A stretch of DNA of 57,340 bases from Sphaerisporangium cinnabarinum. GTDB taxonomy: Bacteria; Actinomycetota; Actinomycetes; Actinomycetales; Cellulomonadaceae. The DNA is taken from NCBI GenBank assembly GCA_003052455.1, contig QAPD01000016.1, positions 1 to 57,340 on the forward strand, given 5' to 3'. A model generated the notes under the pieces. It was not told the origin of the DNA, searched no databases, and worked only from the letters and a program-made list of their open reading frames with translations. This document shows positions 1 to 8,320 of this stretch, piece after piece (position 1 is the stretch's first letter; each line of letters starts with the position of its first letter). A program made the translations under genes and the position numbers.

Positions 1-333
1 GGCCGGAGCCGCGCGCCCGGGCGACCGCGCCGGTGCGACGGACGGGGGCATCGCCGCCGCCGCGGGCTCGCCCCGGGGGCGGGTGCGGCCCGCGGGCGGC
101 GCCGGGGGCGGGGTGCCCTTGCGCGCCGGGGTCACAGGGATCTCCCGCGAGGACTGGCGGCGGATGCGCGGCTCGGCCCGGACGGCGTCGTCGGGCACGG
201 CCGGGGCCGGCGGCCGGGGGCGACCGCTGTTCCCGACGGCGATCGCGTCGTCGGCCGACGTCGGCCGGGGCGAGCGACCGCCCTGCGGCGTGAAGCTCGG
301 GGGCAGCGAACGGGGATCGCGGGAGTCGGTCAT
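1..333 (-). CDS. N-terminus of a probable LCP-family protein (cut by window edge)
   Basis: An open frame of 111 codons runs from an ATG at 333 to the window edge without a stop. It starts MTDSRDPRSLPPSFTP and continues as a Pro/Arg/Ala-rich, hydrophilic, probably disordered segment (for example RIRRQSSREIPVTPARKG). No membrane segment has been reached. Such proline-rich cytoplasmic leaders precede the single membrane helix in many actinobacterial LytR-CpsA-Psr proteins, which attach glycopolymers to peptidoglycan. The family is inferred from this leader and from the LCP gene directly upstream, whose stop codon lies 4 nt before this ATG, so the two are probably co-transcribed. The catalytic domain is outside the window and cannot be checked. 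It could be another membrane protein with a disordered leader. Confidence 0.6.
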   Translation of the reverse strand, partial: MTDSRDPRSLPPSFTPQGGRSPRPTSADDAIAVGNSGRPRPPAPAVPDDAVRAEPRIRRQSSREIPVTPARKGTPPPAPPAGRTRPRGEPAAAAMPPSVAPARSPGRAAPA

Positions 334-337
334 GGCG

Positions 338-1618
338 TCACCCGCACTGCGCGGTCTCGTCGGCGGCGGAGAACGCCTCCTTGCCGGCTTCCTTCGTCTG
401 CACCGGCGCGGGCTCGTCCGCGGCGGTGCCCGGCGCGGGGGCGTCGTCGCCCTCGCCGGCAGGCGGCGCGTCGGTCGCGGCGTCGGCCGCCGGCTGGTCG
501 GCGGCGGGAGCGGGCGCGGCGATCGGCTCGTCCGCACGCACCTTCGCCCACAGCTCGTCGGCCTCCGCCGTCCAGACGACCTTCGCGTCGGGAGCCCGCG
601 GGTCCGGCGCGTTGGGAACGGTCATGAAGGTGATGTTGCCACTCGTCGCCCCCTGGAGGCTGAAGGCGAGCCCGGCGAGGCTCGGGATCGACGAGAGGTT
701 GTCGCTCATCGTCAGCGACCTGGTCCCCGCGTCGACGAAGCCGTAGATCTGGCCGAGGTCCGAGAGCACGTTCTTCGACAGCACCTGGTTGACCGTCGCG
801 GCGAGGAGCTGCTGCTGACGACCGATGCGGCTGAGGTCCGACCCGTCGCCCACGCCGTACCGGGCGCGCGCGAACCCGAGCGCCTGGGCGCCGTCGAGCG
901 TCTGCCACCCCGCGGCGAGCTGCAGGTCCGCCTTGGGGGAGTCGATCGCCTCGGGGATGCACAGCGGCACGCCGCCGATGGCGGTCACCATGTTCTGGAA
1001 GCCTGCGAAGTCGACGACGACGAAGCCGTCGACGAAGACGTCGGTGAGGCTCTCGACCGTCTGCACGGTGCAGGCGGCTGCGGAGTCGACGTCCCCGCCG
1101 ACCGTCGCGCCGTTGGCGAACGCTGCGTTGAAGCGCGTGTTCGCCGGTGCGGTCGTCTTCCCGTTCGTCGTGGTGCACGCCGGCACGTCGACGCGCGAGT
1201 CGCGGGGGATCGAGATCATCTCCACGCGGGAGCGGTCGGACGACACGTGCACGAGGATCGTCGTGTCCGACCGCATGCCCTCGACGCCCTCGACCTCGTG
1301 ACCGTTCTCCCCGCCGCGCGCGTCGGACCCCATCACGAGGATGTTGAGCGGCTTCCCGGCGTTGGGGTCGCTCGGGTCCGGGGTGGTCTGCGCGGGGCGG
1401 TCGTCGAGCAGGTCGAGCGCGGTCGACGACGTGATGTTGCCCTGGATGTTCGACAGCGCCGACGCCCCGCCGACCGCCCCGAACGCGAGCGCCGCCGTGG
1501 CGACGAGACCGACCGAGCGCGCCACGCGGTGCGTGCGCTGCGCCCGTGCGTGCGCGGGCCCGCGCGTCGGCGAGGCTGCCACCGCGGCGCGGTCCTGGGC
1601 ACGGGTACGGGACGTCAC
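338..1618 (-). CDS. LytR-CpsA-Psr (LCP) family wall-polymer ligase
   Basis: A protein of 426 aa. After a basic N-terminus comes one membrane helix (about residues 32-55, ARSVGLVATAALAFGAVGG), then the extracellular LCP domain. It carries the family signatures LNILVMGSDAR (about residue 91), a DTTILVHV strand and ISIPRDSRVDVP (about residue 134), which contains the Arg/Asp pair that binds the lipid pyrophosphate. A conserved FARARYG follows near residue 245. The C-terminal 80 residues are Ala/Pro/Asp-rich and low-complexity. LCP enzymes move undecaprenyl-linked glycopolymers onto peptidoglycan, which fits the surrounding polysaccharide genes. The GTG start has no Shine-Dalgarno sequence but sits 8 nt after a TATGCT -10 box, so it may be leaderless. 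It is followed 4 nt later by a second probable LCP gene. Confidence 0.93.
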   Translation of the reverse strand: MTSRTRAQDRAAVAASPTRGPAHARAQRTHRVARSVGLVATAALAFGAVGGASALSNIQGNITSSTALDLLDDRPAQTTPDPSDPNAGKPLNILVMGSDARGGENGHEVEGVEGMRSDTTILVHVSSDRSRVEMISIPRDSRVDVPACTTTNGKTTAPANTRFNAAFANGATVGGDVDSAAACTVQTVESLTDVFVDGFVVVDFAGFQNMVTAIGGVPLCIPEAIDSPKADLQLAAGWQTLDGAQALGFARARYGVGDGSDLSRIGRQQQLLAATVNQVLSKNVLSDLGQIYGFVDAGTRSLTMSDNLSSIPSLAGLAFSLQGATSGNITFMTVPNAPDPRAPDAKVVWTAEADELWAKVRADEPIAAPAPAADQPAADAATDAPPAGEGDDAPAPGTAADEPAPVQTKEAGKEAFSAADETAQCG

Positions 1619-1626
1619 GGGGATCG

Positions 1627-1632
1627 AGCATA
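1627..1632 (-). promoter_or_regulatory. Candidate -10 box of the LCP gene (leaderless type)
   Basis: TATGCT on the minus strand, 8 nt before the GTG at 1618. That spacing puts the transcription start at or next to the start codon, and no ribosome binding site is visible between them. No clear -35 was seen. Confidence 0.45.
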
Positions 1633-1733
1633 GGCCGCACGTGCAACGCCGCCGCGAGGTTGCGGGGCCCGGGCGGTGGAGGAGTTGTGCAGGGACGCCG
1701 GGCGCCGGACCGGCGGGCGGGCGGTCCGGCGCG

Positions 1734-2138
1734 TCAGGGCCGGGCGGGACCGTCCGGGCGGTCCTCGTGCTCCTCGCGCTGCTCCAGCTCGTCGACCGAC
1801 GCGTCGACCCGGCTGAGCCTCGCCTCCGCCAGGCTCAGCTCGCGCGTGAGGAGCGTGATCTTGCGGGCGAGCTCGTTCGCGCGGCGGTGGCTCGTCGCGA
1901 TGTAGCTGACGAACGCGATGACGAGCGCGTACAGGAGCAGGTCGGTCCCGCGGCCGACGTCGAGCAGGTTGGCCAGGTAGGTGAGCCACTCCGGGAACAG
2001 GACGGAGAGCCCGGCGACGACGACGAAGCCCACCAGGAGCAGGCGCCGGATGGCCTGGTGCCGGGAGTCGACCGTGGAGCGCGTGAGCAGGACGGTGACC
2101 ACGGCGATGGCCACGACGAGGACGATCTGGATGAGCAT
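1734..2138 (-). CDS. DUF2304 membrane protein
   Basis: A protein of 134 aa with three predicted membrane helices (about residues 2-20, 32-48 and 64-84), a conserved GRGTDLLLY segment before the third, and a charged C-terminal coiled coil (about 85-125, RKITLLTRELSLAEARL). This is the DUF2304 layout. The ATG at 2138 follows CGGGAGCGGC, a good ribosome binding site. It lies 13 nt downstream of a DPM1-like GT2 gene. A second DUF2304 gene sits in the same position after another GT2 at 49756, so the two families appear to work as a pair. By inference it may anchor or regulate the polyprenyl-phosphate glycosyltransferase at the membrane. No biochemical role can be read from the sequence. Confidence 0.85.
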   Translation of the reverse strand: MLIQIVLVVAIAVVTVLLTRSTVDSRHQAIRRLLLVGFVVVAGLSVLFPEWLTYLANLLDVGRGTDLLLYALVIAFVSYIATSHRRANELARKITLLTRELSLAEARLSRVDASVDELEQREEHEDRPDGPARP

Positions 2139-2151
2139 GTGCCGCTCCCGA

Positions 2152-2883
2152 CTACTTGAACACGAGGTCGACCAGGATGTTCACGGAGTTCCACAACGAC
2201 TGGCCCTTCGCGCGGGGGTAGTCCGTGTAGAGGACGTGCACCGGGTGCTCGCGCCAGGGCAGCCCGGTCCGGCCGAGCTGGAGGACGATCTCGCTCGCGT
2301 GCGCCATGCGGTCCTGGCGGAGCTCCAGGGCCCGTGCCGCGTCGACGCGGATCACGCGCAGCCCGTTGTGGGCGTCCGTCAGGCGCAGGCCGGTGCTCCG
2401 GTTGGTGAACCAGACCGCGGTCCGCAGCACGGCACGCTTGAGCAGCCCCGGCCGGGTGCGGGAGTCGAGGAACCGGGAGCCGAAGACGATGGCGACGTCC
2501 TCGCTCCGCGCGAGCTCCACCATCGCCGCGGCGTCCTCGACCTGGTGCTGGCCGTCGGCGTCGAACGTCACGAGGTACCGCACCCCGGGCAGCGACCGGG
2601 CGAACTCGATCCCCGTCTGGAGGGCGGCGCCCTGGCCGAGGTTGACGGCGTGCCGCAGCACGGTCGCACCCGCGTCCGCGGCCCGCCGGGCCGAGTCGTC
2701 CGAGCTCCCGTCGTCGACGCAGACGACGTGCGGGAAGACGTCGATCACGTCCTTCACGACGTCCGCCACCACCGCGCCCTCGTTGTAGAGCGGGACCACG
2801 AGGCAGGCGTCCTCGAAGGATCGGACCGCCCCGGCGCGCGGGCGACCACGCGTCGCCGCGTCCGATTCGTGCATGGCGCCCAT
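2152..2883 (-). CDS. GT2 glycosyltransferase, DPM1-like (polyprenyl-phosphate type)
   Basis: A protein of 243 aa from the ATG at 2883; an in-frame ATG at 2874 (MHESDAAT) is an alternative. It is a GT-A fold with ACLVVPLYNEG, VVCVDDGSSDDS, a Leu/Gly-rich VNLGQGAALQTG and the catalytic FDADGQHQ (DxD). The later TGLRLTDAHNGLRV is typical of dolichol-phosphate mannosyltransferase-like GT2s. There is no membrane segment in the enzyme; the adjacent DUF2304 protein (13 nt downstream) probably supplies one. Expected role: transfer of a sugar from a nucleotide donor to a polyprenyl phosphate at the inner membrane face. The sugar is unknown. The start is uncertain because no strong ribosome binding site precedes either ATG. 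It is divergent from the operon starting at 3011. Confidence 0.87.
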   Translation of the reverse strand: MGAMHESDAATRGRPRAGAVRSFEDACLVVPLYNEGAVVADVVKDVIDVFPHVVCVDDGSSDDSARRAADAGATVLRHAVNLGQGAALQTGIEFARSLPGVRYLVTFDADGQHQVEDAAAMVELARSEDVAIVFGSRFLDSRTRPGLLKRAVLRTAVWFTNRSTGLRLTDAHNGLRVIRVDAARALELRQDRMAHASEIVLQLGRTGLPWREHPVHVLYTDYPRAKGQSLWNSVNILVDLVFK

Positions 2884-3010
2884 TGTTGCAGCCGCCGGGA
2901 GGAGTCGGGACCTTCGGCGCTCGTTGGGGGTCCGGTCGCCGGGTAACCTTGCCGACGCGGCGTCCGCCGACCCGGCAGCCGGCCGTCGCCCCGAGACCGA
3001 AGGAGCCCGG

Positions 3011-3607
3011 ATGGGAGTCCGCATCGCCCCCAGCGCCGACGTCGCCGACGACGCGTCGATCGGGGACGGCAGCCAGATCTGGCATCTCGCGCAGGTGCGC
3101 GAGGGCGTCACGATGGGGGAGGCGTGCGTGGTGGGTCGCGGCGCCTACATCGGGACCGGGGTCCGCATGGGGCGCCACTGCAAGGTCCAGAACTACGCGC
3201 TCGTGTACGAGCCGGCGTCCCTCGCGGACGGCGTGTTCATCGGTCCCGCGGCGGTGCTCACCAACGACACCTACCCGCGCGCGGTCAACCCCGACGGCTC
3301 GCTGAAGAGCGCCGACGACTGGCACGCGGTCGGCGTGACGATCGGCGAGGGCGCCTCGATCGGCGCGCGGGCGGTCTGCGTCGCACCCGTGACGGTCGGG
3401 GCGTGGGCCACCGTCGCCGCCGGGGCGGTGGTCACCAAGGACGTCCCCGACCACGCGATCGTCGTCGGGGTGCCCGCGCGGCGGGTCGGCTGGGTGGGTC
3501 GTGCCGGACAGCCCCTGCGGCCGGAGGGCGACCACTGGGTGTGCCCGGTGACGGGCGCCCGCTACGAAGAGCACGACGAGTCCATCAGAGAGGTTGCGGC
3601 CGAATGA
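3011..3607 (+). CDS. UDP-2-acetamido-3-amino-uronate N-acetyltransferase (WbpD/WlbB type)
   Basis: A protein of 198 aa built as a left-handed parallel beta-helix with hexapeptide repeats (ASIGDG, VVGRGA, YIGTGV, HCKVQNYA, VFIGPAAVLTND, ASIGARAVC, WATVAAGAVVTKDVPDHAIVVGVPARRVG). The QIWHLAQVREG and VLTNDTYPRA segments are characteristic of WbpD/WlbB, which acetylate the 3-amino group of UDP-2-acetamido-3-amino-2,3-dideoxy-glucuronate using acetyl-CoA. The ATG at 3011 follows AAGGAG; longer upstream readings begin in the divergent promoter region. The stop overlaps the next gene's start (ATGA), and the next two genes are the aminotransferase and dehydrogenase of the same pathway, which strongly supports the role. 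A WbpD-like acyl donor other than acetyl-CoA cannot be excluded. Confidence 0.85.
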   Translation: MGVRIAPSADVADDASIGDGSQIWHLAQVREGVTMGEACVVGRGAYIGTGVRMGRHCKVQNYALVYEPASLADGVFIGPAAVLTNDTYPRAVNPDGSLKSADDWHAVGVTIGEGASIGARAVCVAPVTVGAWATVAAGAVVTKDVPDHAIVVGVPARRVGWVGRAGQPLRPEGDHWVCPVTGARYEEHDESIREVAAE

Positions 3608-4704
3608 GCCAGACACTGATCCCTGCGGCGAAGCCGATCGTCGGGGACGACGAGCGCGCGGCAGTGGACCGCGTCCTGCGCAGCGGGATGATCGCTCAGG
3701 GCCCCGAGGTCGCCGCGTTCGAGCAGGAGTTCGCCGACGTCCTCGTCGGCGGGCGCACGTGCGTCGCGGTGAACTCCGGGACGTCCGGGCTGCACCTGGG
3801 CCTCCTGGCGGCCGGCATCGGGCCCGGCGACGAGGTGATCGTCCCGTCGTTCACGTTCGCCGCGACCGCCAACTCGGTCGCGCTCACGGGCGCGACGCCC
3901 GTGTTCGTGGACATCGAGCCCGACCACTTCTGCCTGTCTCCCGACGCGGTGCGCGCGGCGGTCACGGAGCGCACCCGGGCGATCATGCCGGTGCACCTCT
4001 ACGGGCACCCGGCGGACATGACGGCGCTGGGAGCGGTCGCCGAGGAGCACGGTCTCCTCCTCTTCGAGGACGCCGCCCAGGCGCACGGCGCGACGCTCGA
4101 CGGTCGTCCGGTCGGCTCGTTCGGCACGTTCGCGATGTTCAGCCTCTACCCGACGAAGAACATGACGTCGGGCGAGGGCGGCATGGTGTCCTGCGCGACC
4201 GACGACGTCGCCCGCAACGTCCGGCTGCTGCGCAACCAGGGCATGGAGCGTCAGTACGCGAACGAGGTCGTCGGCTTCAACGCCCGCATGACCGACGTCC
4301 ACGCCGCGATCGGCCGGGTCCAGCTCACCAAGGTCCGGGGCTGGACCGCGGACCGCCAGCGCAACGCCGCGTTCCTCACCGCGAACCTCGAGGGCGTCGT
4401 CACGCCGCCCGTCGCCGACGGCGCGGTGCACGTCTACCACCAGTACACGATCCGGGTCGCCGACGACCGCGACGGCGTGGTGACCGCGCTCCGGGAGGAG
4501 CACGGCGTGGGCTCGGGCGTCTACTACCCGATCCCCAACCACCGTCTCGAGAGCCTGCGGCACTTCGCGCCGGGCCTCGACCTGCCGGAGACCGAGATCG
4601 CGGCGCAGCAGGTGATCTCCCTGCCCGTGCACCCGTCGCTCACCCAGGCCGACCTCGACCGCATCGTCGCCGCGGTCAACACCGTCGTGAAGGCAGGTGC
4701 GTGA
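3604..4704 (+). CDS. DegT/DnrJ/EryC1 sugar aminotransferase (WbpE/WlbC type)
   Basis: A protein of 366 aa, a PLP-dependent fold-type I sugar aminotransferase. Visible landmarks are GSGMIAQGPEV-type N-terminus, VNSGTSGLHLGL (phosphate cup), FEDAAQAHGA with the PLP-binding Asp near residue 156, and SLYPTKNMTSGEGG with the Schiff-base Lys near residue 185. In WbpE/WlbC the enzyme converts the 3-keto group of the UDP-2-acetamido-uronate to a 3-amine, with glutamate as donor. It is translationally coupled at both ends: its ATG overlaps the acetyltransferase stop and its TGA overlaps the dehydrogenase ATG. The substrate assignment rests on this operon; the family alone also includes other sugar aminotransferases. 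Confidence 0.9.
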   Translation: MSQTLIPAAKPIVGDDERAAVDRVLRSGMIAQGPEVAAFEQEFADVLVGGRTCVAVNSGTSGLHLGLLAAGIGPGDEVIVPSFTFAATANSVALTGATPVFVDIEPDHFCLSPDAVRAAVTERTRAIMPVHLYGHPADMTALGAVAEEHGLLLFEDAAQAHGATLDGRPVGSFGTFAMFSLYPTKNMTSGEGGMVSCATDDVARNVRLLRNQGMERQYANEVVGFNARMTDVHAAIGRVQLTKVRGWTADRQRNAAFLTANLEGVVTPPVADGAVHVYHQYTIRVADDRDGVVTALREEHGVGSGVYYPIPNHRLESLRHFAPGLDLPETEIAAQQVISLPVHPSLTQADLDRIVAAVNTVVKAGA

Positions 4705-5690
4705 TGGCGGACCTCCGTGCGGGCCTCATCGGGCTCGGGGCCATGGGCCGGCACCACGCCCGGGTGCTCCGCGAGATCGACGGCGTCGACCTGGTCGCGG
4801 TGGCGGACCCGGGCGGCGACCCCTACGGCGTGTCGGGCGAGCTCGACGTCCTGCCCGACGTCGAGGCGCTGATCGCCGCCGGGATCCAGATGGCGGTCGT
4901 CGCGGTCCCGACCGTCTTCCACGAGGACGTCGCGCTCGCCCTCGCCGCCGCGGGCGTCCACACGCTCGTCGAGAAGCCCATCGCCGCGACGAGCGACGCC
5001 GGGCGCAAGGTCGCCGCGGCGTTCGAGGACGCCGGGCTGGTCGGCGCCGTCGGGCACATCGAGCGCTTCAACCCCGCGCTCCAGGAGCTGCGCCGTCGTA
5101 CGGAGGCCGGCGAGCTCGGCGAGGTCTTCCAGATCGCGACGCGGCGCCAGGGACCGTTCCCCGCGCGCATCGCCGACGTCGGCGTCGTCAAGGACCTCGG
5201 CACCCACGACATCGACCTCACCGCCTGGGTCGCGCAGAGCCCGTACCGCTCGGTCGCGGCGCAGACGACCCACCGCAGCGGGCGCCCGCACGAGGACATG
5301 GTCACCGCCACGGGCCGGCTGGAGAACGGCGTCGTGACCAACCACGTCGTCAACTGGCTGTCGCCCATGAAGGAGCGGGTGACGATCGTGACGGGGGAGC
5401 GCGGAGCGTTCGTCGCGGACACCGGCACCGCCGACCTCACGTTCTACGCGAACGGCGTCATCCCCACGGAGTGGGAGGCCGTCTCGGCGTTCCGGGGCGT
5501 GTCCGAGGGCGACGTCACGCGGTACGCGTTCGCCAAGCGGGAGCCGCTCCGCGTCGAGCACGAGGCCTTCCGCGACGCCGTGCTGGGTCTGCGGCAGGAC
5601 GTGGTGACGATGCGAGAAGGGCTGCGCACCCTCGAGGTGGCGGAGGCCGTCCTGGAGTCCGCGGCGTCCGGGCGGGCCGTCACCCTGTGA
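4704..5690 (+). CDS. Gfo/Idh/MocA sugar dehydrogenase (WbpB/WlbA type)
   Basis: A protein of 328 aa. The N-terminal Rossmann fold has GLIGLGAMGRHHARV, and the family EKPIA motif lies near residues 90-94. HIERFNPALQELRR and LGTHDIDLTAW match WlbA-type members. WbpB/WlbA oxidise C3 of UDP-N-acetyl-glucosaminuronate with NAD(H), creating the keto group used by the aminotransferase upstream. The ATG at 4704 overlaps the preceding TGA, so the three genes form one coupled operon. A large GC-rich hairpin (5697-5737) follows the stop and probably ends the transcript. The nucleotide-sugar dehydrogenase at 21904 would supply the uronate substrate. Other Gfo/Idh sugar dehydrogenases are possible if the operon context is ignored. 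Confidence 0.86.
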   Translation: MADLRAGLIGLGAMGRHHARVLREIDGVDLVAVADPGGDPYGVSGELDVLPDVEALIAAGIQMAVVAVPTVFHEDVALALAAAGVHTLVEKPIAATSDAGRKVAAAFEDAGLVGAVGHIERFNPALQELRRRTEAGELGEVFQIATRRQGPFPARIADVGVVKDLGTHDIDLTAWVAQSPYRSVAAQTTHRSGRPHEDMVTATGRLENGVVTNHVVNWLSPMKERVTIVTGERGAFVADTGTADLTFYANGVIPTEWEAVSAFRGVSEGDVTRYAFAKREPLRVEHEAFRDAVLGLRQDVVTMREGLRTLEVAEAVLESAASGRAVTL

Positions 5691-5696
5691 CCTCGG

Positions 5697-5737
5697 CGCC
5701 CGGCCGCCGCGGAGGCGCGCCGGGCCTCCGCCGGGCG
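5697..5737 (+). terminator. Two-part GC hairpin after the aminouronate operon
   Basis: Inner stem GCGGAGGC (5709-5716) pairs with GCCTCCGC (5724-5731) around a 7-nt loop. An outer CGCCCG (5697-5702) pairs with CGGGCG (5732-5737), with a 6-nt bulge on the left arm. No T-run follows, as is usual for actinobacterial terminators. It lies 6 nt after the dehydrogenase stop. Confidence 0.5.
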
Positions 5738-5788
5738 TCGCGTCCTGCGGAGGCCGTGGATCGTGGCGCGGGAGGGTACGGTCGCCCC

Positions 5789-7003
5789 GTGGAACGACCG
5801 ACCCGAGTCACGATCGCGACGCGGATCTACCTGCCCGAGCCCGCCGCGGCGTCCTTCCGCCTCGCCGCCCTGGCGGCCGCGCTCGCGGACGAGGGCGCCG
5901 AGGTCACGGTCGTCACGGCGTCGGTGCCCGACACGATGGGCACCGAACCCGACCGCACGGGGGTGCGGGTGCGGCGGCGCCCCGTGCTGCGGGACGCGAG
6001 CGGGTACGTGCGTGGCTACCTGCCCTATCTGAGCTTCGACGTGCCGCTGTTCCTCCGGCTGCTCGGCCGACGGCGCCCCGACGTCGTCGTGGCAGAGCCG
6101 CCGCCGACGACGGGAGCGGTGGTCCGCGTCGTGTGCGCCCTGCGGCGGGTGCCGTACGTCTACTACGCCGCGGACATCGTGTCCGACGCGGCGGGTTCCA
6201 CGGGTGCGCCGCAGGTCGTGGTGGCGGCCGTGCGCGCGCTCGAGAAGTTCGCGCTCCGGGGCGCGTCGACGGTCCTCACCGTCACCGGCTCGGTGGAGAA
6301 GAGGGCGACGGAGCTCGGCGCCGCGAGGACGGCCGTGGTGCGGCACGGGGTCGACACGCGGGTCTTCCACGCGGACGTCGCGCCGCTCGGGGCGGAGACG
6401 ACGGGGCCGTGCGCCGTGTACGCGGGCAACGCGTCCGAGTGGCACGGCGCGGAGGTGTTCCTCGAGGCCTGGTCGCGCGTCCTGCGGGACGTCCCCGACG
6501 CGCGCCTCGTGTTCCTCGGCCGGGGCAGCATGCACGCGCGCCTCGCCGAGCTCGCCGCCGCGCTGCCCGACGGCGGCGCGAGCGTGACGTTCCTGCCCCA
6601 GCAGCCCGCGGACCTCGCCGCGCGCTGGCTCCGGAGCGCCGACGTCGCGCTCTCGAGCATCAAGCCCGGCTCGGGGTACGAGTTCGCGATCCCCACCAAG
6701 GCCCTCGCGGCCATGGCCGTCGGGACACCGGTCCTGCAGGCCGGTCCCGGCCCCGTCGGGCGCATCATCGACGAGGCGCGCGGAGGGCGCGTGGTGGGGT
6801 ACACCGCCGACGAGGTCGGGCGCGCCCTCACGGAGATGTTCACCGCCCCTGTGCCTGCCGCCGAGCGGGTCCGCGTCGCGACGTGGAGCGAGAAGAACCT
6901 CTCGGGCCGCTCGACCTCGGCGGTCGCGGCACGACGGGTCCTCGCCGCAGCCCGCGCCGGGCGCCGGGCGCGAGGGCCCCGGAGCGCACGTGCCGCGAGC
7001 TGA
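5789..7003 (+). CDS. GT4 glycosyltransferase, WbuB-like
   Basis: A protein of 404 aa from the GTG at 5789 (ribosome binding site GGGAGGG at 5770-5776); longer readings run back into the preceding gene. It is a GT-B fold: the N-terminal half has YLPEPAAASFRLAALAAAL and VVVAEPPPTTGAVV, and the C-terminal half has VRHGVDTRVF, AVYAGNASEWHGAEVFLEAW, LVFLGRGSM and FAIPTKALAAMAVGTPVL, the acceptor/donor loop seen in WbuB-type retaining transferases. Expected to add a (possibly acetamido) sugar from a nucleotide donor to a lipid-linked oligosaccharide in the cytoplasm. It follows the aminouronate operon across a probable terminator and precedes two tandem GT paralogues. The substrate is unknown. Confidence 0.82.
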   Translation: MERPTRVTIATRIYLPEPAAASFRLAALAAALADEGAEVTVVTASVPDTMGTEPDRTGVRVRRRPVLRDASGYVRGYLPYLSFDVPLFLRLLGRRRPDVVVAEPPPTTGAVVRVVCALRRVPYVYYAADIVSDAAGSTGAPQVVVAAVRALEKFALRGASTVLTVTGSVEKRATELGAARTAVVRHGVDTRVFHADVAPLGAETTGPCAVYAGNASEWHGAEVFLEAWSRVLRDVPDARLVFLGRGSMHARLAELAAALPDGGASVTFLPQQPADLAARWLRSADVALSSIKPGSGYEFAIPTKALAAMAVGTPVLQAGPGPVGRIIDEARGGRVVGYTADEVGRALTEMFTAPVPAAERVRVATWSEKNLSGRSTSAVAARRVLAAARAGRRARGPRSARAAS

Positions 7004-7057
7004 CGCGCGGGCCGGCGCGCCGCGGACCTTCGGCGCCCGGCCAGGAGGGGTGGCCCC

Positions 7058-8320
7058 GTGACCGCGCGCCGTGCGCCGTGGTGGCGGCGAGGAGCGTGGT
7101 GGGTCGCCTCGTGGCTCCCGCCCGCGCTCTTCCTCCGGTTGCGGACCTGGACGGGGACGCCGGGTGACGTCCGGGTCCCGCGCCTGCGGGTGCCGGAGAC
7201 GCCGGTGCGCCTCCTCGTGGGGCCGGCCAACTCCGCGGGCCAGGGCTGGGCCTGGGCGCGCGCCGCCGAGCGGCACCGGGACGACGTCGGCGCGCAGAAC
7301 CTCGTCTACCGCCGGGCGCTGCGGTTCCCCGCGGACGTCGACGCCCCGGCGGCGCTGCGGGGGTCCCGCGCATGGCAGAGCGCGCAGCGCCGGGCGGCGC
7401 TGCGGTTCAGCCACGTCGTCGTCGAGGCGCAGCTGCCCCTGTTCCCCGCGCTCGGGCCGGACGTCGCGGCGGAGGTGCGCCGCCTCCGGGCCGCGGGCCT
7501 CGCCGTCGCGACGCTCTGCCACGGGAGCGACGTCCGGCTCCCGAGCGCCCACGCCCGGCGCGAGCCGTGGTCTCCCTTCCTCCTCGAGTCGTATGCCGAC
7601 GTCCCCCTGCTGCAGTCCCGGGCGGAGCGCAACCGCGCCCTGCTCGAGGAGCTCCGCGGCGAGGGGGTGCCCGCCTTCGTGTCCACCCCGGACCTGCTCC
7701 TCGACGTCCCGTGGGCGACGTGGCTCCCCGTCGTGGTCGACGTCGACCGGTGGGCCGTGAGCTCGGTCCCCCTCACGCGTGAGGTCCCCGTCGTCGTGCA
7801 CGCGCCGAGCCGTGCCGCGCTCAAGGGGACCGACCTCGTGGAGCCGGTCCTGCGCGACCTGGAGCGGGACGGGCTCCTCGAGTACCGGCAGGCGACCGGG
7901 CTGGACCGGGCGGGCATGCTCGCGCTCTACCGTGACGCGGACGTCGTCGTCGACCAGCTCCGGCTGGGGATCTACGGCGTCGCGGCGTGCGAGGCGATGG
8001 CCGCGGGGAGGGTCGTGGTCTCCTCCGTGGCGGAGCACTCGCGCGAGGCGGCGCGCCGCGCGGCCGGACAGGACCTCCCGGTGGTCCAGGCCACGGGCGA
8101 CACCCTGCGGGAGGTCCTGCTGGACGTCGTCGGCGACCGGGAGCGAGCGCGTGCCGTCGCGGCGCGCGGGCCCGGGTTCGTCCGCGCGCTGCACGACGGC
8201 CGGGCGTCGGTGCGGGCGCTCGACCCCTTCCTGTCCGGCCCGTCCCGCCCGCCCGCCTCGGTAGACTCGGCCGGTCCGTCCCCCGACCAGGAGCGTCATG
8301 CGTACCGCCCCCATGGATGA
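7058..8320 (+). CDS. Glycosyltransferase, GT-B type (tandem copy 1)
   Basis: A protein of 420 aa with a strong ribosome binding site (AGGAGGGG, 7043-7050) before the GTG at 7058. It has a basic, Trp-rich N-terminus (ARRAPWWRRGAWWVASWL), which may bind the membrane surface. VRLLVGPANSAGQGWAWARAAER begins the domain, followed by LCHGSDVRLPS, FVSTPDLLLDVPWATWLPVVVDVDRW, a KGTDLVEPVL segment and YGVAACEAMAAGRVVVSS in the donor-binding half. It is clearly paralogous to the next gene (shared STPDLL-DVP-ATW-PVVVD, KGT-LV-PV, YGVAACEAMAAGRVVV). It is a cytoplasmic glycosyltransferase of unknown donor. Its last 60 nt contain a candidate promoter (8262) for the downstream copy. Confidence 0.78.
   Translation: MTARRAPWWRRGAWWVASWLPPALFLRLRTWTGTPGDVRVPRLRVPETPVRLLVGPANSAGQGWAWARAAERHRDDVGAQNLVYRRALRFPADVDAPAALRGSRAWQSAQRRAALRFSHVVVEAQLPLFPALGPDVAAEVRRLRAAGLAVATLCHGSDVRLPSAHARREPWSPFLLESYADVPLLQSRAERNRALLEELRGEGVPAFVSTPDLLLDVPWATWLPVVVDVDRWAVSSVPLTREVPVVVHAPSRAALKGTDLVEPVLRDLERDGLLEYRQATGLDRAGMLALYRDADVVVDQLRLGIYGVAACEAMAAGRVVVSSVAEHSREAARRAAGQDLPVVQATGDTLREVLLDVVGDRERARAVAARGPGFVRALHDGRASVRALDPFLSGPSRPPASVDSAGPSPDQERHAYRPHG
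8262..8267 (+). promoter_or_regulatory. Candidate -10 box inside the 3' end of tandem GT copy 1
   Basis: TAGACT in the context CTCGGTAGACTCGGCCGGT. Almost the same sequence, CTCGGTAGAATCGCCCGGT, precedes the GT gene at 10859 (box at 10821). It would drive the small frame at 8298 and the GT at 8390. No convincing -35 was seen. Confidence 0.45.
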
